From NCBI RefSeq assembly GCF_009745985.1, contig NZ_WFIX01000185.1:1-62263 (forward strand): DNA of 62,263 nt, given 5' to 3'. The stretch is from Microbacterium karelineae (GTDB lineage: Bacteria; Actinomycetota; Actinomycetes; Actinomycetales; Microbacteriaceae). The position numbers and the translations under genes were made by a program. Shown piece after piece: positions 35,324 through 44,090 of the stretch. Position 1 is the stretch's first letter, and each line of letters opens with the position of its first letter. The notes under the pieces were generated by a model. It made no database searches. It was not told the DNA's origin and saw only the letters and a list, made by a program, of their open reading frames with translations.

Positions 35324-36838
35324 TCAGCTCAGCGCGACCGCGGCCTCCGTTGCGATCTCCTCCGCGACGGCCGCCTCGACCGGCACCGGCTCTCGGTGAG
35401 GGAGGATCGTCGGGTGCACGCCCGCCATGCGCTCGAGCACGCGCATCACCTGACACGAGTAGCCGAACTCGTTGTCGTACCAGACATACAGGACGACGTT
35501 CTCGTCGCCGTCCGCGAGCGTCGCGAGCCCATCGACGATGCCCGCGCGGTGGTTGCCGACGAAGTCGCTCGAGACCGCCTCTGGCGACTCGCTGTAGTCG
35601 ATCTGCTGGCGCAGCGGCGACGTCAGCGAGGTCTGACGGAGGAACGCATTGATCTCGTCCTTCGTCGTCGCCCGCTCGAGCTGCAGGTTGAGGATCGCGA
35701 GCGAGACGTTCGGCGTCGGCACGCGGATCGCGCTTCCGGTCAGCTTCCCCTTCAGCTGCGGGAGCGCCTTGGCGACGGCCTTCGCCGCGCCCGTCTCGGT
35801 GATGACCATGTTGAGCGTCGCGGCGCGCCCGCGGCGTGATCCCTTGTGGAAGTTGTCGATGAGGTTCTGGTCGTTCGTGAACGAGTGCACCGTCTCGACG
35901 TGGCCGCGCGCCACGCCGTACGCGTCGTCGAGCGCCGCGAGGACGGGCGTGATGGCGTTCGTCGTGCACGACGCCGCCGAGACGATCGCGTCGCCCTGGT
36001 CGATGTCGTCGCCGTTCACGCCGAACACGATGTTCTTGATGTCGCCCTTGCCGGGCGCCGTCAGCAGCACGCGGCTCACGCCCGTCGACCGGAGGTGCTG
36101 CCGCAGCCCCTCCTCGTCGCGCCAGCGGCCCGTGTTGTCGACGACGATCGCGCCGTCGATGCCGTGCGCGGTGTAGTCGATCGTCGACGGATCGTTCGCG
36201 TATATCACCTGGATGAGCGTGCCGTTGGCGAGGATCGTGTTCGCCTCCTCGTCGACCTCGATCGTGCCGGGGAACGGGCCGTGCACGGAGTCGCGCCGCA
36301 GCAGCGCCGCGCGCTTGCGCAGGTCGTCCTCGGATCCGCGGCGCACGACGATCGCGCGCAGGCGCAGCCCGTCGCCGGATCCCTGATGCGCGATGAGGAG
36401 GCGCGCCACGAGGCGGCCGATGCGGCCGAAGCCGTAGAGGACGACATCGGTCGGCGTGCTGCGCTCCGCGGCGATCACCTCCGCGAGCTCCGACTGCAGG
36501 AAGGCGTCGAGCTCGCGCCCGCCGTAGGAGACGCCGACCTGATCGAACTCGGCGACGAGCCGAGCGACGTCGATCGATGCGGGCCCCGGCGCGATCCGCT
36601 CGAGCGCCTCGAGAACGGCCATCGTCTTGACGGGGCTCAGCACCTGATCGCCGACCTTCCGCGTGAAGCGATGCGCGCGGAGGATCTCGATGGGCGAGCG
36701 GTTGATCAGGCGTCGTCCCAGGATCGAGGGGACGATGCCGTGACGGCGATACAGGCGCCCGATGAGCGGGATCATCCGCTCGGCCAGCTCCTCGCGCTCG
36801 GCCCACTCGATTCGGCTGGATTCGTAGAGCGTGCTCAC
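35324..36838 (-). CDS. gapB: Glyceraldehyde-3-phosphate dehydrogenase, long GapB type
   Basis: A 504-residue GAPDH with a ~130-residue N-terminal extension before the Rossmann fold (DVVLYGFGRIGRLVARLL near 129-146). The catalytic Cys is in SAASCTTNAI near 291, followed by GHVETVHSFTNDQNL. The C-terminal NAD-domain end is VWYDNEFGYSCQV. Long forms like this are the gluconeogenic GapB of corynebacteria, oxidising or reducing G3P in the anabolic direction. GTG at 36838 follows GGAG. It is monocistronic between a palindromic terminator and a 250-bp divergent gap. Confidence 0.88.
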   Translation of the reverse strand: MSTLYESSRIEWAEREELAERMIPLIGRLYRRHGIVPSILGRRLINRSPIEILRAHRFTRKVGDQVLSPVKTMAVLEALERIAPGPASIDVARLVAEFDQVGVSYGGRELDAFLQSELAEVIAAERSTPTDVVLYGFGRIGRLVARLLIAHQGSGDGLRLRAIVVRRGSEDDLRKRAALLRRDSVHGPFPGTIEVDEEANTILANGTLIQVIYANDPSTIDYTAHGIDGAIVVDNTGRWRDEEGLRQHLRSTGVSRVLLTAPGKGDIKNIVFGVNGDDIDQGDAIVSAASCTTNAITPVLAALDDAYGVARGHVETVHSFTNDQNLIDNFHKGSRRGRAATLNMVITETGAAKAVAKALPQLKGKLTGSAIRVPTPNVSLAILNLQLERATTKDEINAFLRQTSLTSPLRQQIDYSESPEAVSSDFVGNHRAGIVDGLATLADGDENVVLYVWYDNEFGYSCQVMRVLERMAGVHPTILPHREPVPVEAAVAEEIATEAAVALS

Positions 36839-37088
36839 GCCGCGTGACTCCTTCGTTCCGGCGGACGGCGCGCGCCGCCCGCGTAGCTTGTCGCCCTTCG
36901 AGGCTACGCAGAGGTATTCGCGATCTGCGCGCCGATCAGAGCGCAAGAATCGCAGTTCTTACCCGAGACGCAACGGCGCCGACGGCGGAGTTCCTGATGC
37001 TCGTCGACAGGCGGTGTCGGTAGGCTGTGAAGCGATGCCGCCCGCTCGGGATGGCGACCACGATGCTTCTTGCACCGAAGGGGGCGCT

Positions 37089-38546
37089 ATGCGCGACAGC
37101 TCCAACGACGACGGGCTCCACGCCACGATCCATCCCGACGGTTCCGCCGTACTCGTCATCGACGAGACGCCGCGCGAGATCGCCACGACCCACGCGGAGG
37201 ACGCGCGGCGCGAGATCGTCCGCCTCACGGCCGAGATCGCGCGCCAGCTCGACGCCCCGACGCGGGTGATCGTGACGGAGCCCGACGGACAGTGGCCGCT
37301 CGTCGTCGACGGCGACGAGCGCGTCGAATACGACTCCCCCGATGGCCCACCCCGCCCCGTGCCGGCCACCGCGGCCGGCGGGCCGCGTCCGGCCTCCGCT
37401 CTCGGCGGCACGACGGATGAGAGCCTCACGCGCCCCCAGTCGTCCGCTGACGCGGCGACGCGGCCGATGACGGTCATCGACCCTGCGCCGGCGGCAGGCG
37501 GATCCGCTTCCCCTGTGGCGAGCGCGGCCTCGCCCGCGCACCCCGCCGCGGACGCAGAGCCGACCGCCGGCCAGGTCTCGGCGCACGAGTTCGACAATCG
37601 GCGCTCGCAGCGCGAGACGTTCCTCACGAACGACCGCGATGACGACGGGCGCGAGGATCCGGCGACGCGCGGCTTCCGCGGCGCGATGACGCGCATGGGG
37701 ATCCGGATGGCCCCGGGCGCCGACGAGCGCGCCGAGCGCGCCGATCAGCTCGCCGTCGCGCAGCACTGGCCGGGCCCGCGCACGATCGCGGTCGTGAACG
37801 GCAAGGGCGGCTCGGGCAAGACGCCGACCACGATCCTCGTCGGCGCGGCCTTCGCGCGCTTCGGAGGCGCAGGCGTGCTGGCCTGGGACAACAACCAGAC
37901 GCGCGGCACCCTCGGCTGGCGCACCGAGCAGGGGCCGCACGACGGCACGCTGCACGACATGCTCGAGGCGTCGGAGCACCTGCTCTCCAACGATGCGCAG
38001 GCCGCCGATGTCGCGAACTTCGTGCATCACCAGCGGCAGGACCGCTTCGACGTGCTGCGATCGCAGCCGATCGCGCTCGCATCCGAGCAGCGCGTCAGCG
38101 CCGAGGACGTCGACCGGATCCACTCGATCGCGGCGCGCTATTACCGGCTCATCGTGATGGACTCGGGCAACGACGAGTCGGATCCGCTGTGGCAGCGGAT
38201 GATCGACCGCACCGACCAGCTCGTGGTGGCGACGACGACGCGCGACGAGCACGCCGAGGCAGGCGCCCTGCTGCTCGACGCCCTGGCGGAGCGCGACGAG
38301 CACTCCGCTCAGCTCGCCGCCAACGCCGTGACGGTCGTGAGCCAGGCTGACCAGAAGGCCCCCGCGAACGAGGTGCGCCGCGTCGTCGACGGATACCGTC
38401 GGCTGACGCGCGACGTCGTCCAGGTGCCCTTCGACCCGGCGATGATCGACGGCCACCTGCACTTCAGCGCACTGCGCCCGGCCACGCAACGGGCGTGGCT
38501 CGCGGCCTCGGCCGCGATCGCCCGCGGCTTCACCGGCTCCGCCTAG
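37089..38546 (+). CDS. MinD/ParA-like ATPase with variant motifs
   Basis: A 485-residue protein. Residues 1-82 form a small acidic domain, ~83-170 an Ala/Pro-rich linker, and ~230-480 a MinD/ParA-type ATPase. The deviant Walker A is GKGGSGKTPTT at 238-248 with signature Lys239; Pro246 is unusual. The region after it, AWDNNQTRGTLGWRTE (265-280), has DNN where MinD/ParA has DxD, and Walker B-like RLIVMDSGND lies at 353-362. The layout (linker then MinD domain) recalls actinobacterial EspI-like ATPases, but no ESX or parB gene is nearby. ATG at 37089 follows GAAGGGGG. Role unknown. Confidence 0.8.
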   Translation: MRDSSNDDGLHATIHPDGSAVLVIDETPREIATTHAEDARREIVRLTAEIARQLDAPTRVIVTEPDGQWPLVVDGDERVEYDSPDGPPRPVPATAAGGPRPASALGGTTDESLTRPQSSADAATRPMTVIDPAPAAGGSASPVASAASPAHPAADAEPTAGQVSAHEFDNRRSQRETFLTNDRDDDGREDPATRGFRGAMTRMGIRMAPGADERAERADQLAVAQHWPGPRTIAVVNGKGGSGKTPTTILVGAAFARFGGAGVLAWDNNQTRGTLGWRTEQGPHDGTLHDMLEASEHLLSNDAQAADVANFVHHQRQDRFDVLRSQPIALASEQRVSAEDVDRIHSIAARYYRLIVMDSGNDESDPLWQRMIDRTDQLVVATTTRDEHAEAGALLLDALAERDEHSAQLAANAVTVVSQADQKAPANEVRRVVDGYRRLTRDVVQVPFDPAMIDGHLHFSALRPATQRAWLAASAAIARGFTGSA

Positions 38547-38547
38547 C

Positions 38548-38615
38548 CAACCCTTCATTTCTGGCACAACTCTGCGTGGATTCCCGTGCGGAGATGTGCC
38601 AGAAATGAAGGGTTG
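38548..38615. terminator. Long hairpin between convergent genes
   Basis: A perfect 21-bp inverted repeat (38548-38568 with 38595-38615) continues inward after one A.A mismatch for 6 bp (38570-38575 with 38588-38593), leaving a 12-nt loop. It fills nearly the whole 75-bp gap between the MinD-like and helicase genes. A terminator in both directions is likely; the arms are less GC-rich than the other palindromes here. Confidence 0.6.
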
Positions 38616-38621
38616 TGGGAT

Positions 38622-41129
38622 CTATAGCCGCACGACCTCCGTCACGCGCACGACCGCCTCGCCCTCCTCGGCCGAGGCCTCGAGGTCGACCTCCGCGCGG
38701 ATCCGCCAGTCGTGGTCGCCCGCCGGGTCGTCGATCGTCTGCTCGACGCGCCAGTACGCCCGATCCGACTCGTCGATCGCGCAGAGCTGCGGTGCGCGCG
38801 CCGCGGATCCGGTGAGGATGTCGTCGTGCACCGCGAAGTACCGGTCGAGCGCGGCGGGCCAGTCGACGTCCGGATCGAGCGCGGACAGCTCGTCGTCGCG
38901 CTCGAGCGCCGCGAGCTGCACCCGCCGGAACAGTGCGTTGCGCACGAGCACCGTGAAGGCACGGCGGTTCTGCACGACCGAGGGCGGCGACGGCGGCACG
39001 ACCGGGCCGTCGTCGGGATCCGCGTCGAGGCCCGCCATGAGGGTCTCCCACTCGTCGACGAGGCTCGAGTCGACCTGGCGCACCATCTCGCCGAGCCACT
39101 CGACGATGTCGTCGAGATCGTCGGTGTGCGCCTCCGGCGGCACGGTCTGGCGGATCGTGCGGAAGGCGTCGGACAGGTACCGCAGCACGAGGCCCTCGCT
39201 GCGGCCGAGCTGGTACCACTGCACGAAGTCGGCGAAGCTCATCGCCCGCTCGTACATGTCGCGCACGACGCTCTTCGGCGAGAGCTGGAAGTCGCGCACC
39301 CACGGCTGCGACGAGGCGAAGGTCTCGAACGACTGCCGCAGCAGCTCGTCGAGCGGCTTCGGGTAGGTGATCTGCTCGAGCAGCTCCATGCGCTCGTCGT
39401 ATTCGATCCCCTCGCGCTTCATGGCGCCGACGGCCTCGCCGCGCGCCTTGAACTCCTGCTGCGAGAGGATCTGGCGCGGATCATCGAGCGTCGCCTCGAT
39501 GATGCTGACGACGTCGAGCGCGTAGTTCCCGGTGCCGACGGATCCCTCTCCCTGGGCCGGATCCAGCAGCTCGAGGGCGGCGAGCGCGAACGGCGACAGC
39601 GGCTGATTGAGGGCGAAGTTCGGCTGCAGGTCGAGGAAGAGTCGGATCTCACCGGAGGGTGTCACCTCGACGAGCTCGGCGTCGCGGAGAGTGCGGAAGA
39701 TCGCGAGGGCGCGCCGGGCGAGCGCGAGCTGCTCGCGCCGCGGCTGGTGGTTGTCGAAGACGAGCGAGCGGACGTTGCCGAACACATCGCCGCCGCGGGC
39801 GATCACGTTGATGAGCATCGCCGACGTCATCTGCATCTGCGGACCGAGCTGCTCGGGCGCCGCCTCGATGATCTTCTCGAAGGTCTGCTCGCTCCAGCTG
39901 ACGAACCCCTTGGGCGCCTGCTTCTTCTGGATCTTCTTGCGCTTCTTCGGGTCGTCGCCGGCCTTCCTCAGCGCCTGCTCGTTCTCGATCTCGTGTTCGG
40001 GGGCGAGCACGATCACATTGCCGTAGGGGTCGAATCCGGCCCGCCCGGCGCGTCCGGCGATCTGGTGGAACTCGCGCGCGCCGAGCCGGCGCATACGCTG
40101 GCCGTCGTACTTCGACAGCGCCGTGACGAGCACGGTGCGGATCGGCACGTTGATGCCGACGCCGAGCGTGTCGGTGCCGCAGATCACGCGCAGCAGGCCG
40201 CTCTGCGCGAGCGTCTCGACCAGGCGCCGGTATCGCGGCAGCATGCCCGCGTGGTGCACGCCGATCCCGGCCCGCACGAGCCGCGAGAGGGTCTTGCCGA
40301 AGTTCGTCGTGAAGCGGAACCCGCCGAGGGCCTCGGCGATCTCGTCGCGTTGCGCCCGCGTCGTGACGTTGATGCTCGCGAGCGCCTGCGCCCGCTCCAT
40401 CGCCGCCGCCTGGCTGAAGTGCACGACGTAGACGGGCACCTCCTGCTCGGTCAGGAGCTCCTCGACGACCTCGTGAGCGGCGCGCTTCTCATACGAGAAG
40501 TGGAGCGGAACGGGGCGCTCGGCGCCCGCGACGAGGGTCGTCTCGCGCCCCGTGCGGTGCGTGAGGTCGCGCTCGATCGCGGTCGTATCGCCGAGGGTGG
40601 CCGACATGAGCAGGAACTGGGCCCGCGGCAGGAGCAGCAGCGGGATCTGCCACGCCCACCCGCGCTGCCGATCCCCGTAGTAGTGGAACTCGTCCATCAC
40701 CACCTGGTCGACGTCGGCGTCCGCTCCCTCGCGCAGCGCGACGTTCGCGAGGATCTCGGCGGTGCAGCACACGATGGGCGCGTCGGCGTTCACGGACGAG
40801 TCGCCCGTCACCATGCCGACGTTCTCGGCGCCGAACGTCTCGACGAGGGCGAAGAACTTCTCGCTGACGAGGGCCTTGATCGGTGCCGTGTAGTAGGTGC
40901 GACCTCGGCGACCGACGGCGACGGCGTGCGCGGCGAGCGCCACGAGCGATTTCCCCGTTCCCGTCGGGGTCGCCAGGATCACGTTGTTCCCCTGCACGAG
41001 TTCGACGACGGCCTCGTCCTGCGCCGGGTACAGCTCGATCCCCTTGTCGAGCGACCACTCGAGGAAGGCGTCGTACAGGGCGTCGGGGTCGTCGCCGGCC
41101 GCGCGGGCCGATTCGAGGAGGGAAGGCAT
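38622..41129 (-). CDS. Ski2-like DEAD/DEAH-box RNA helicase
   Basis: An 835-residue SF2 helicase of the actinobacterial type (helicase core plus DUF3516-like C-terminus). Motif I ATPTGTGKS near 54-62, motif II DEFHYYGD near 144, motif III MSATLGDT, motif V GTDTLGVGINVP, motif VI QIAGRAGRAG. The C-terminal ~380 residues are helical and end in a beta-rich segment. It probably remodels RNA in decay or ribosome biogenesis; the exact role is not settled. ATG at 41129; a GTG one codon earlier is equally possible. Confidence 0.88.
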   Translation of the reverse strand: MPSLLESARAAGDDPDALYDAFLEWSLDKGIELYPAQDEAVVELVQGNNVILATPTGTGKSLVALAAHAVAVGRRGRTYYTAPIKALVSEKFFALVETFGAENVGMVTGDSSVNADAPIVCCTAEILANVALREGADADVDQVVMDEFHYYGDRQRGWAWQIPLLLLPRAQFLLMSATLGDTTAIERDLTHRTGRETTLVAGAERPVPLHFSYEKRAAHEVVEELLTEQEVPVYVVHFSQAAAMERAQALASINVTTRAQRDEIAEALGGFRFTTNFGKTLSRLVRAGIGVHHAGMLPRYRRLVETLAQSGLLRVICGTDTLGVGINVPIRTVLVTALSKYDGQRMRRLGAREFHQIAGRAGRAGFDPYGNVIVLAPEHEIENEQALRKAGDDPKKRKKIQKKQAPKGFVSWSEQTFEKIIEAAPEQLGPQMQMTSAMLINVIARGGDVFGNVRSLVFDNHQPRREQLALARRALAIFRTLRDAELVEVTPSGEIRLFLDLQPNFALNQPLSPFALAALELLDPAQGEGSVGTGNYALDVVSIIEATLDDPRQILSQQEFKARGEAVGAMKREGIEYDERMELLEQITYPKPLDELLRQSFETFASSQPWVRDFQLSPKSVVRDMYERAMSFADFVQWYQLGRSEGLVLRYLSDAFRTIRQTVPPEAHTDDLDDIVEWLGEMVRQVDSSLVDEWETLMAGLDADPDDGPVVPPSPPSVVQNRRAFTVLVRNALFRRVQLAALERDDELSALDPDVDWPAALDRYFAVHDDILTGSAARAPQLCAIDESDRAYWRVEQTIDDPAGDHDWRIRAEVDLEASAEEGEAVVRVTEVVRL

Positions 41130-41171
41130 CACCCTCGAGTCTGCCGCATCCGCCCCTCCCCCGCCGCCGCC

Positions 41172-41258
41172 TCAACACAATGCAGTCAGAGTGCGGCCAC
41201 TTCCCGGCAGGAACCGGATTCCGGGCCGAACCGCGCCGGATCGACTGCATTGTGCTGA
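41172..41258. repeat. Long inverted repeat in a divergent promoter gap
   Basis: Arms CACAATGCAGTC (41176-41187) and GACTGCATTGTG (41243-41254) pair perfectly over 12 bp, extended outward by 3 more pairs after one mismatch. A 55-bp GC-rich centre contains smaller complementary blocks (ACCGG/CCGGA). It lies between the divergent helicase and YigZ genes, so it is not a simple terminator. Confidence 0.5.
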
Positions 41259-41273
41259 CGGTACTCTCGGGGG

Positions 41274-41921
41274 ATGGCCGCGACGTTTCCCTCGACGATC
41301 GCGGCGCGTGTCGACCACGAGATCGAGATCCGGCGCTCGCGGTTCATCTGCCACCTGGCTCCCGTCGGATCCGTCGCAGACGCCGATGCGTTCATCGCAC
41401 GCGTCCGCAAGGAGTTCTGGGACGCCCGGCACAACTGCGTCGCGATGATCACGGGCGCCACGGCCGACAAGGCGCGATCCTCAGACGACGGCGAGCCCTC
41501 CGGAACCGCGGGGGTGCCGATGCTCGAGGTGCTGCGACAGCGCGGCGTGACCGACATCGTCGCGGTCGTCACCCGCTACTTCGGCGGCGTGAAGCTCGGC
41601 GCGGGCGGCCTGGTCCGCGCATACGGATCCGCCGTGTCGGAGGCCCTCGACCGCGCCCGCATCGTGCGCCGTCGCGCCCTCACGCTCATCACGGTCGACG
41701 TGCCTCACGCCGACGCGGGCCGCTACGACAACCTGCTGCGCGAGTGGGCGGCGCACCACGACTCCGTGTTCGGCGGCGTCGAATATGCCGCCGCCGCGAG
41801 CTTCGAGCTCTGGGTTCCCGCGTGTGAGATCGATGCCCTCGCGTCGGACATCGCCGCCCGGTCGTCGGGATCGCTCACCGCAGTCACCGGCGAGACCCGC
41901 GTCGTCGACGTTCCGACGTAG
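41274..41921 (+). CDS. YigZ/IMPACT-family protein
   Basis: A 215-residue protein with the UPF0029 N-terminal domain (RRSRFICHLAPV near 20-31, DDGEPSGTAGVPML near 70-83, TRYFGGVKLGAGGLVRAYG near 99-117) and a C-terminal ferredoxin-like DUF1949 domain. The family is implicated in translation control or proteolysis (IMPACT in eukaryotes), but bacterial function is not settled. ATG at 41274 with CGGGGG close upstream. It is divergent from the helicase across a long inverted repeat. Confidence 0.88.
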   Translation: MAATFPSTIAARVDHEIEIRRSRFICHLAPVGSVADADAFIARVRKEFWDARHNCVAMITGATADKARSSDDGEPSGTAGVPMLEVLRQRGVTDIVAVVTRYFGGVKLGAGGLVRAYGSAVSEALDRARIVRRRALTLITVDVPHADAGRYDNLLREWAAHHDSVFGGVEYAAAASFELWVPACEIDALASDIAARSSGSLTAVTGETRVVDVPT

Positions 41922-42059
41922 GGCCCGCGCCGCGAACGAACGACAGCGTTGCGAAGATGAGCGTCAAGAAGGCCCGATGGCCCTCGTCGGCGCCGTGCCC
42001 AAGGCGCCGCTTGCCCCGAGATCCCGCGTGAACATTCGATCACCGCACGCCCGCCTCGG

Positions 42060-42079
42060 GCGTGAACCCTCGTTCACGC
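42060..42079. terminator. Small hairpin between convergent genes
   Basis: GCGTGAA (42060-42066) pairs with TTCACGC (42073-42079), loop of 6, just after the stop of the hydrolase on the minus strand. The rest of the 166-bp gap shows no gene. Confidence 0.45.
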
Positions 42080-42087
42080 GGCCTGGA

Positions 42088-42894
42088 TCACTCGATGCCC
42101 TCGGCGAGGAAGTCGACGCCTGCCGTCCGGAACTCGCGCGCGCCCGGCGCGTTGAAGTGATGCCGGCCGGGGATCTCGACGAAGCGCCCGCTCGGCAGGC
42201 CCGCCGCCACCTCGCGCGACTGCGCGAGGATCTTGTCCTCGGATCCCGTTGCGACGAGGATCGGCTGCCGCGGCGGATTCCCGAGATCCGGATCCTCGTC
42301 ACCGAAGCGCATGCCGCCCGCGAGCGCGATGAGCGCCTGCAGGTCGTTCGTATCCACGCGCTCGGCGAGCGTGACGTAGTTGCGTGTGACCGGATCCGTG
42401 ACCTCCTCGCCACGATCGACGTATGCGCGCGCCTGCGCGATGTCGAGGCGCCCGAGCGGGCGGCCGTCCGGGATCCCGCCGAGCACGGCGCGCTCGACGC
42501 GCAGCGGCAGCTCGGAGGCGACATGCCAGCCGACGCGTGCGCCGAGCGAGTAGCCGAGGTAGCTCACCGGATCGACCATGTACGTGTCGAGGATGAGTTC
42601 GATATCGGAGACGAGCGCCCCCATCGTGTAGTCGTCGGGCTCGTGCGGCTTCTCGCTCGCGCCGTGTCCGCGCTGATCCACGCCCAGCACGCGGAAGCCC
42701 CGGCGCAGCATCTCGCGCACCCACCCCGTGTTCACCCAGTTGTCGCGGCAGCTCGAGGCGAAACCGTGCACGCAGATGACGACGGGGGCGTCCTCGTCGC
42801 CCCACGTGTAGGTCGCGAGGCGGAATCCCTCCCGCGACATCACGTACTGCGGCTCGGGCATCTCGGGGATCAGCGGGATCGGCATGCCGCCCAT
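42088..42894 (-). CDS. Alpha/beta hydrolase
   Basis: A 268-residue soluble hydrolase. Oxyanion region VHGFASS near 42-48, nucleophile elbow GYSLGAR with Ser116, GVDQRGHGASEKP near 71-83, and a late Asp (GSEDKILAQ) with His in GRHHFNAPG. This is a lipase/esterase-like triad; the substrate is not predictable. ATG at 42894 has GAGGGGAG at good spacing; an ATG three codons later is possible. Divergent from the serine hydrolase with a ~90-bp gap. Confidence 0.85.
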   Translation of the reverse strand: MGGMPIPLIPEMPEPQYVMSREGFRLATYTWGDEDAPVVICVHGFASSCRDNWVNTGWVREMLRRGFRVLGVDQRGHGASEKPHEPDDYTMGALVSDIELILDTYMVDPVSYLGYSLGARVGWHVASELPLRVERAVLGGIPDGRPLGRLDIAQARAYVDRGEEVTDPVTRNYVTLAERVDTNDLQALIALAGGMRFGDEDPDLGNPPRQPILVATGSEDKILAQSREVAAGLPSGRFVEIPGRHHFNAPGAREFRTAGVDFLAEGIE

Positions 42895-42983
42895 TCTGCT
42901 CCCCTCGATCCGGCTCCGGGCCTCCCGCCCGCGCGCGTCGGGATCTATGGTGGGGCTCGGCATCCACGACGAATCGAGGAACG

Positions 42984-44081
42984 ATGAGCACGGTGACCGA
43001 GACGATCGAACGGCACATCGCGCGCGGCACGGCCCCCGGGATCGTCGTCGCGTCCGTCGGTCCGACGGGGCACGTCGAGATCGACACCGCGGGCGACCTG
43101 GCCTCGGACGCGATCGTCCGCATCCAGTCGATGACGAAGCCCGTCACCGCGGTCGCGGCACTGCAGCTCGTGCAGGACGGCCGTCTGCGCCTCGACGACC
43201 CCGTGCACGAGTGGCTGCCGGAGCTGGCCGACCGCCGCGTGCTCCGCACAACCGGGTCACCGCTCGACGACACGGTGCCGGCGGATCGGCCGATCACGGT
43301 GCGCGACCTGCTCACGAACATGTCCGGGTACGGCATGATGACGGCGCCATGCCCCCTGCAGGACGCGATGATCGCGAATCGCACGCAGGCCAGCCAGGAT
43401 CCCGTCGCCCTCGGCGCACAGGACTGGCTGGACGCCCTCGCCGAGCTGCCGCTCGCCTTCCAGCCGGGCACGGGCTGGCGCTATCACCACTCGTTCGGGA
43501 TCCTCGGGATCCTCCTGAGCCGCGTCGTCGGCGGATCCCTCGAGGAGCACCTCGAGAGCGAGCTGTTCGCCCCGCTCGGCATGGTCGACACCGCGTTCAC
43601 GGTGCCGCGTGATCAGGCGCACCGGCTGCCTGCCGCATTCCGGCACGAGCAGACGGGCGCTCTCACACAGGTCGAACCGGCCGGCGACGGCTTCTCCGTC
43701 GCCCCGGCGCCGTTCGACCTCAGCCACGCCGAGCTCGTGTCGACGGCGAGCGACTACGCGGCGTTCGCGAGCATGCTCGCAGGCGGCGGTTCCTCGGCGG
43801 GGCGACGGATCCTGGATCCGGAGATGCTCGATCTCATGCGCGCCGACCAGGTTCCCGTGGCGGCGAAGTCCGATGACAGCTTCTTCCCCGGCTTCTGGAA
43901 CGGCATGGGCTGGGGTTTCGGCGTCGCCGTGCAGACGACGGGCCCGAACACGGGCCGCTACGGCTGGTCGGGAGGCTTCGGAACCGACATGTACGTCGAC
44001 CTCGACGGCACGTTCCGCGTGATCCTCACGCAGGTGGAGATGGGGCCGGAGGTCATGGGGCTGTTCCGCGATCTGCAGTGA
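42984..44081 (+). CDS. Beta-lactamase-family serine hydrolase
   Basis: A 365-residue class C/PBP-like hydrolase (Beta-lactamase PF00144 fold). SxxK is SMTK with S49 and K52; a YHHS Tyr motif lies near 171 in place of YxN; RYGWSGGFGTD near 332-342 occupies the KTG-like position. There is no signal peptide, so it is probably a cytosolic esterase or peptidase rather than a secreted lactamase. Adjacent to another hydrolase in divergent orientation; shared function is not shown. It ends 9 bp from the convergent AraC gene. Confidence 0.85.
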   Translation: MSTVTETIERHIARGTAPGIVVASVGPTGHVEIDTAGDLASDAIVRIQSMTKPVTAVAALQLVQDGRLRLDDPVHEWLPELADRRVLRTTGSPLDDTVPADRPITVRDLLTNMSGYGMMTAPCPLQDAMIANRTQASQDPVALGAQDWLDALAELPLAFQPGTGWRYHHSFGILGILLSRVVGGSLEEHLESELFAPLGMVDTAFTVPRDQAHRLPAAFRHEQTGALTQVEPAGDGFSVAPAPFDLSHAELVSTASDYAAFASMLAGGGSSAGRRILDPEMLDLMRADQVPVAAKSDDSFFPGFWNGMGWGFGVAVQTTGPNTGRYGWSGGFGTDMYVDLDGTFRVILTQVEMGPEVMGLFRDLQ

Positions 44082-44090
44082 GGTCCGCGC

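Noticed and set aside
42984-44081. A secreted beta-lactamase conferring resistance
   Set aside because: No signal peptide, and the Tyr and KTG motifs are degenerate; an intracellular esterase-like serine hydrolase is more likely.
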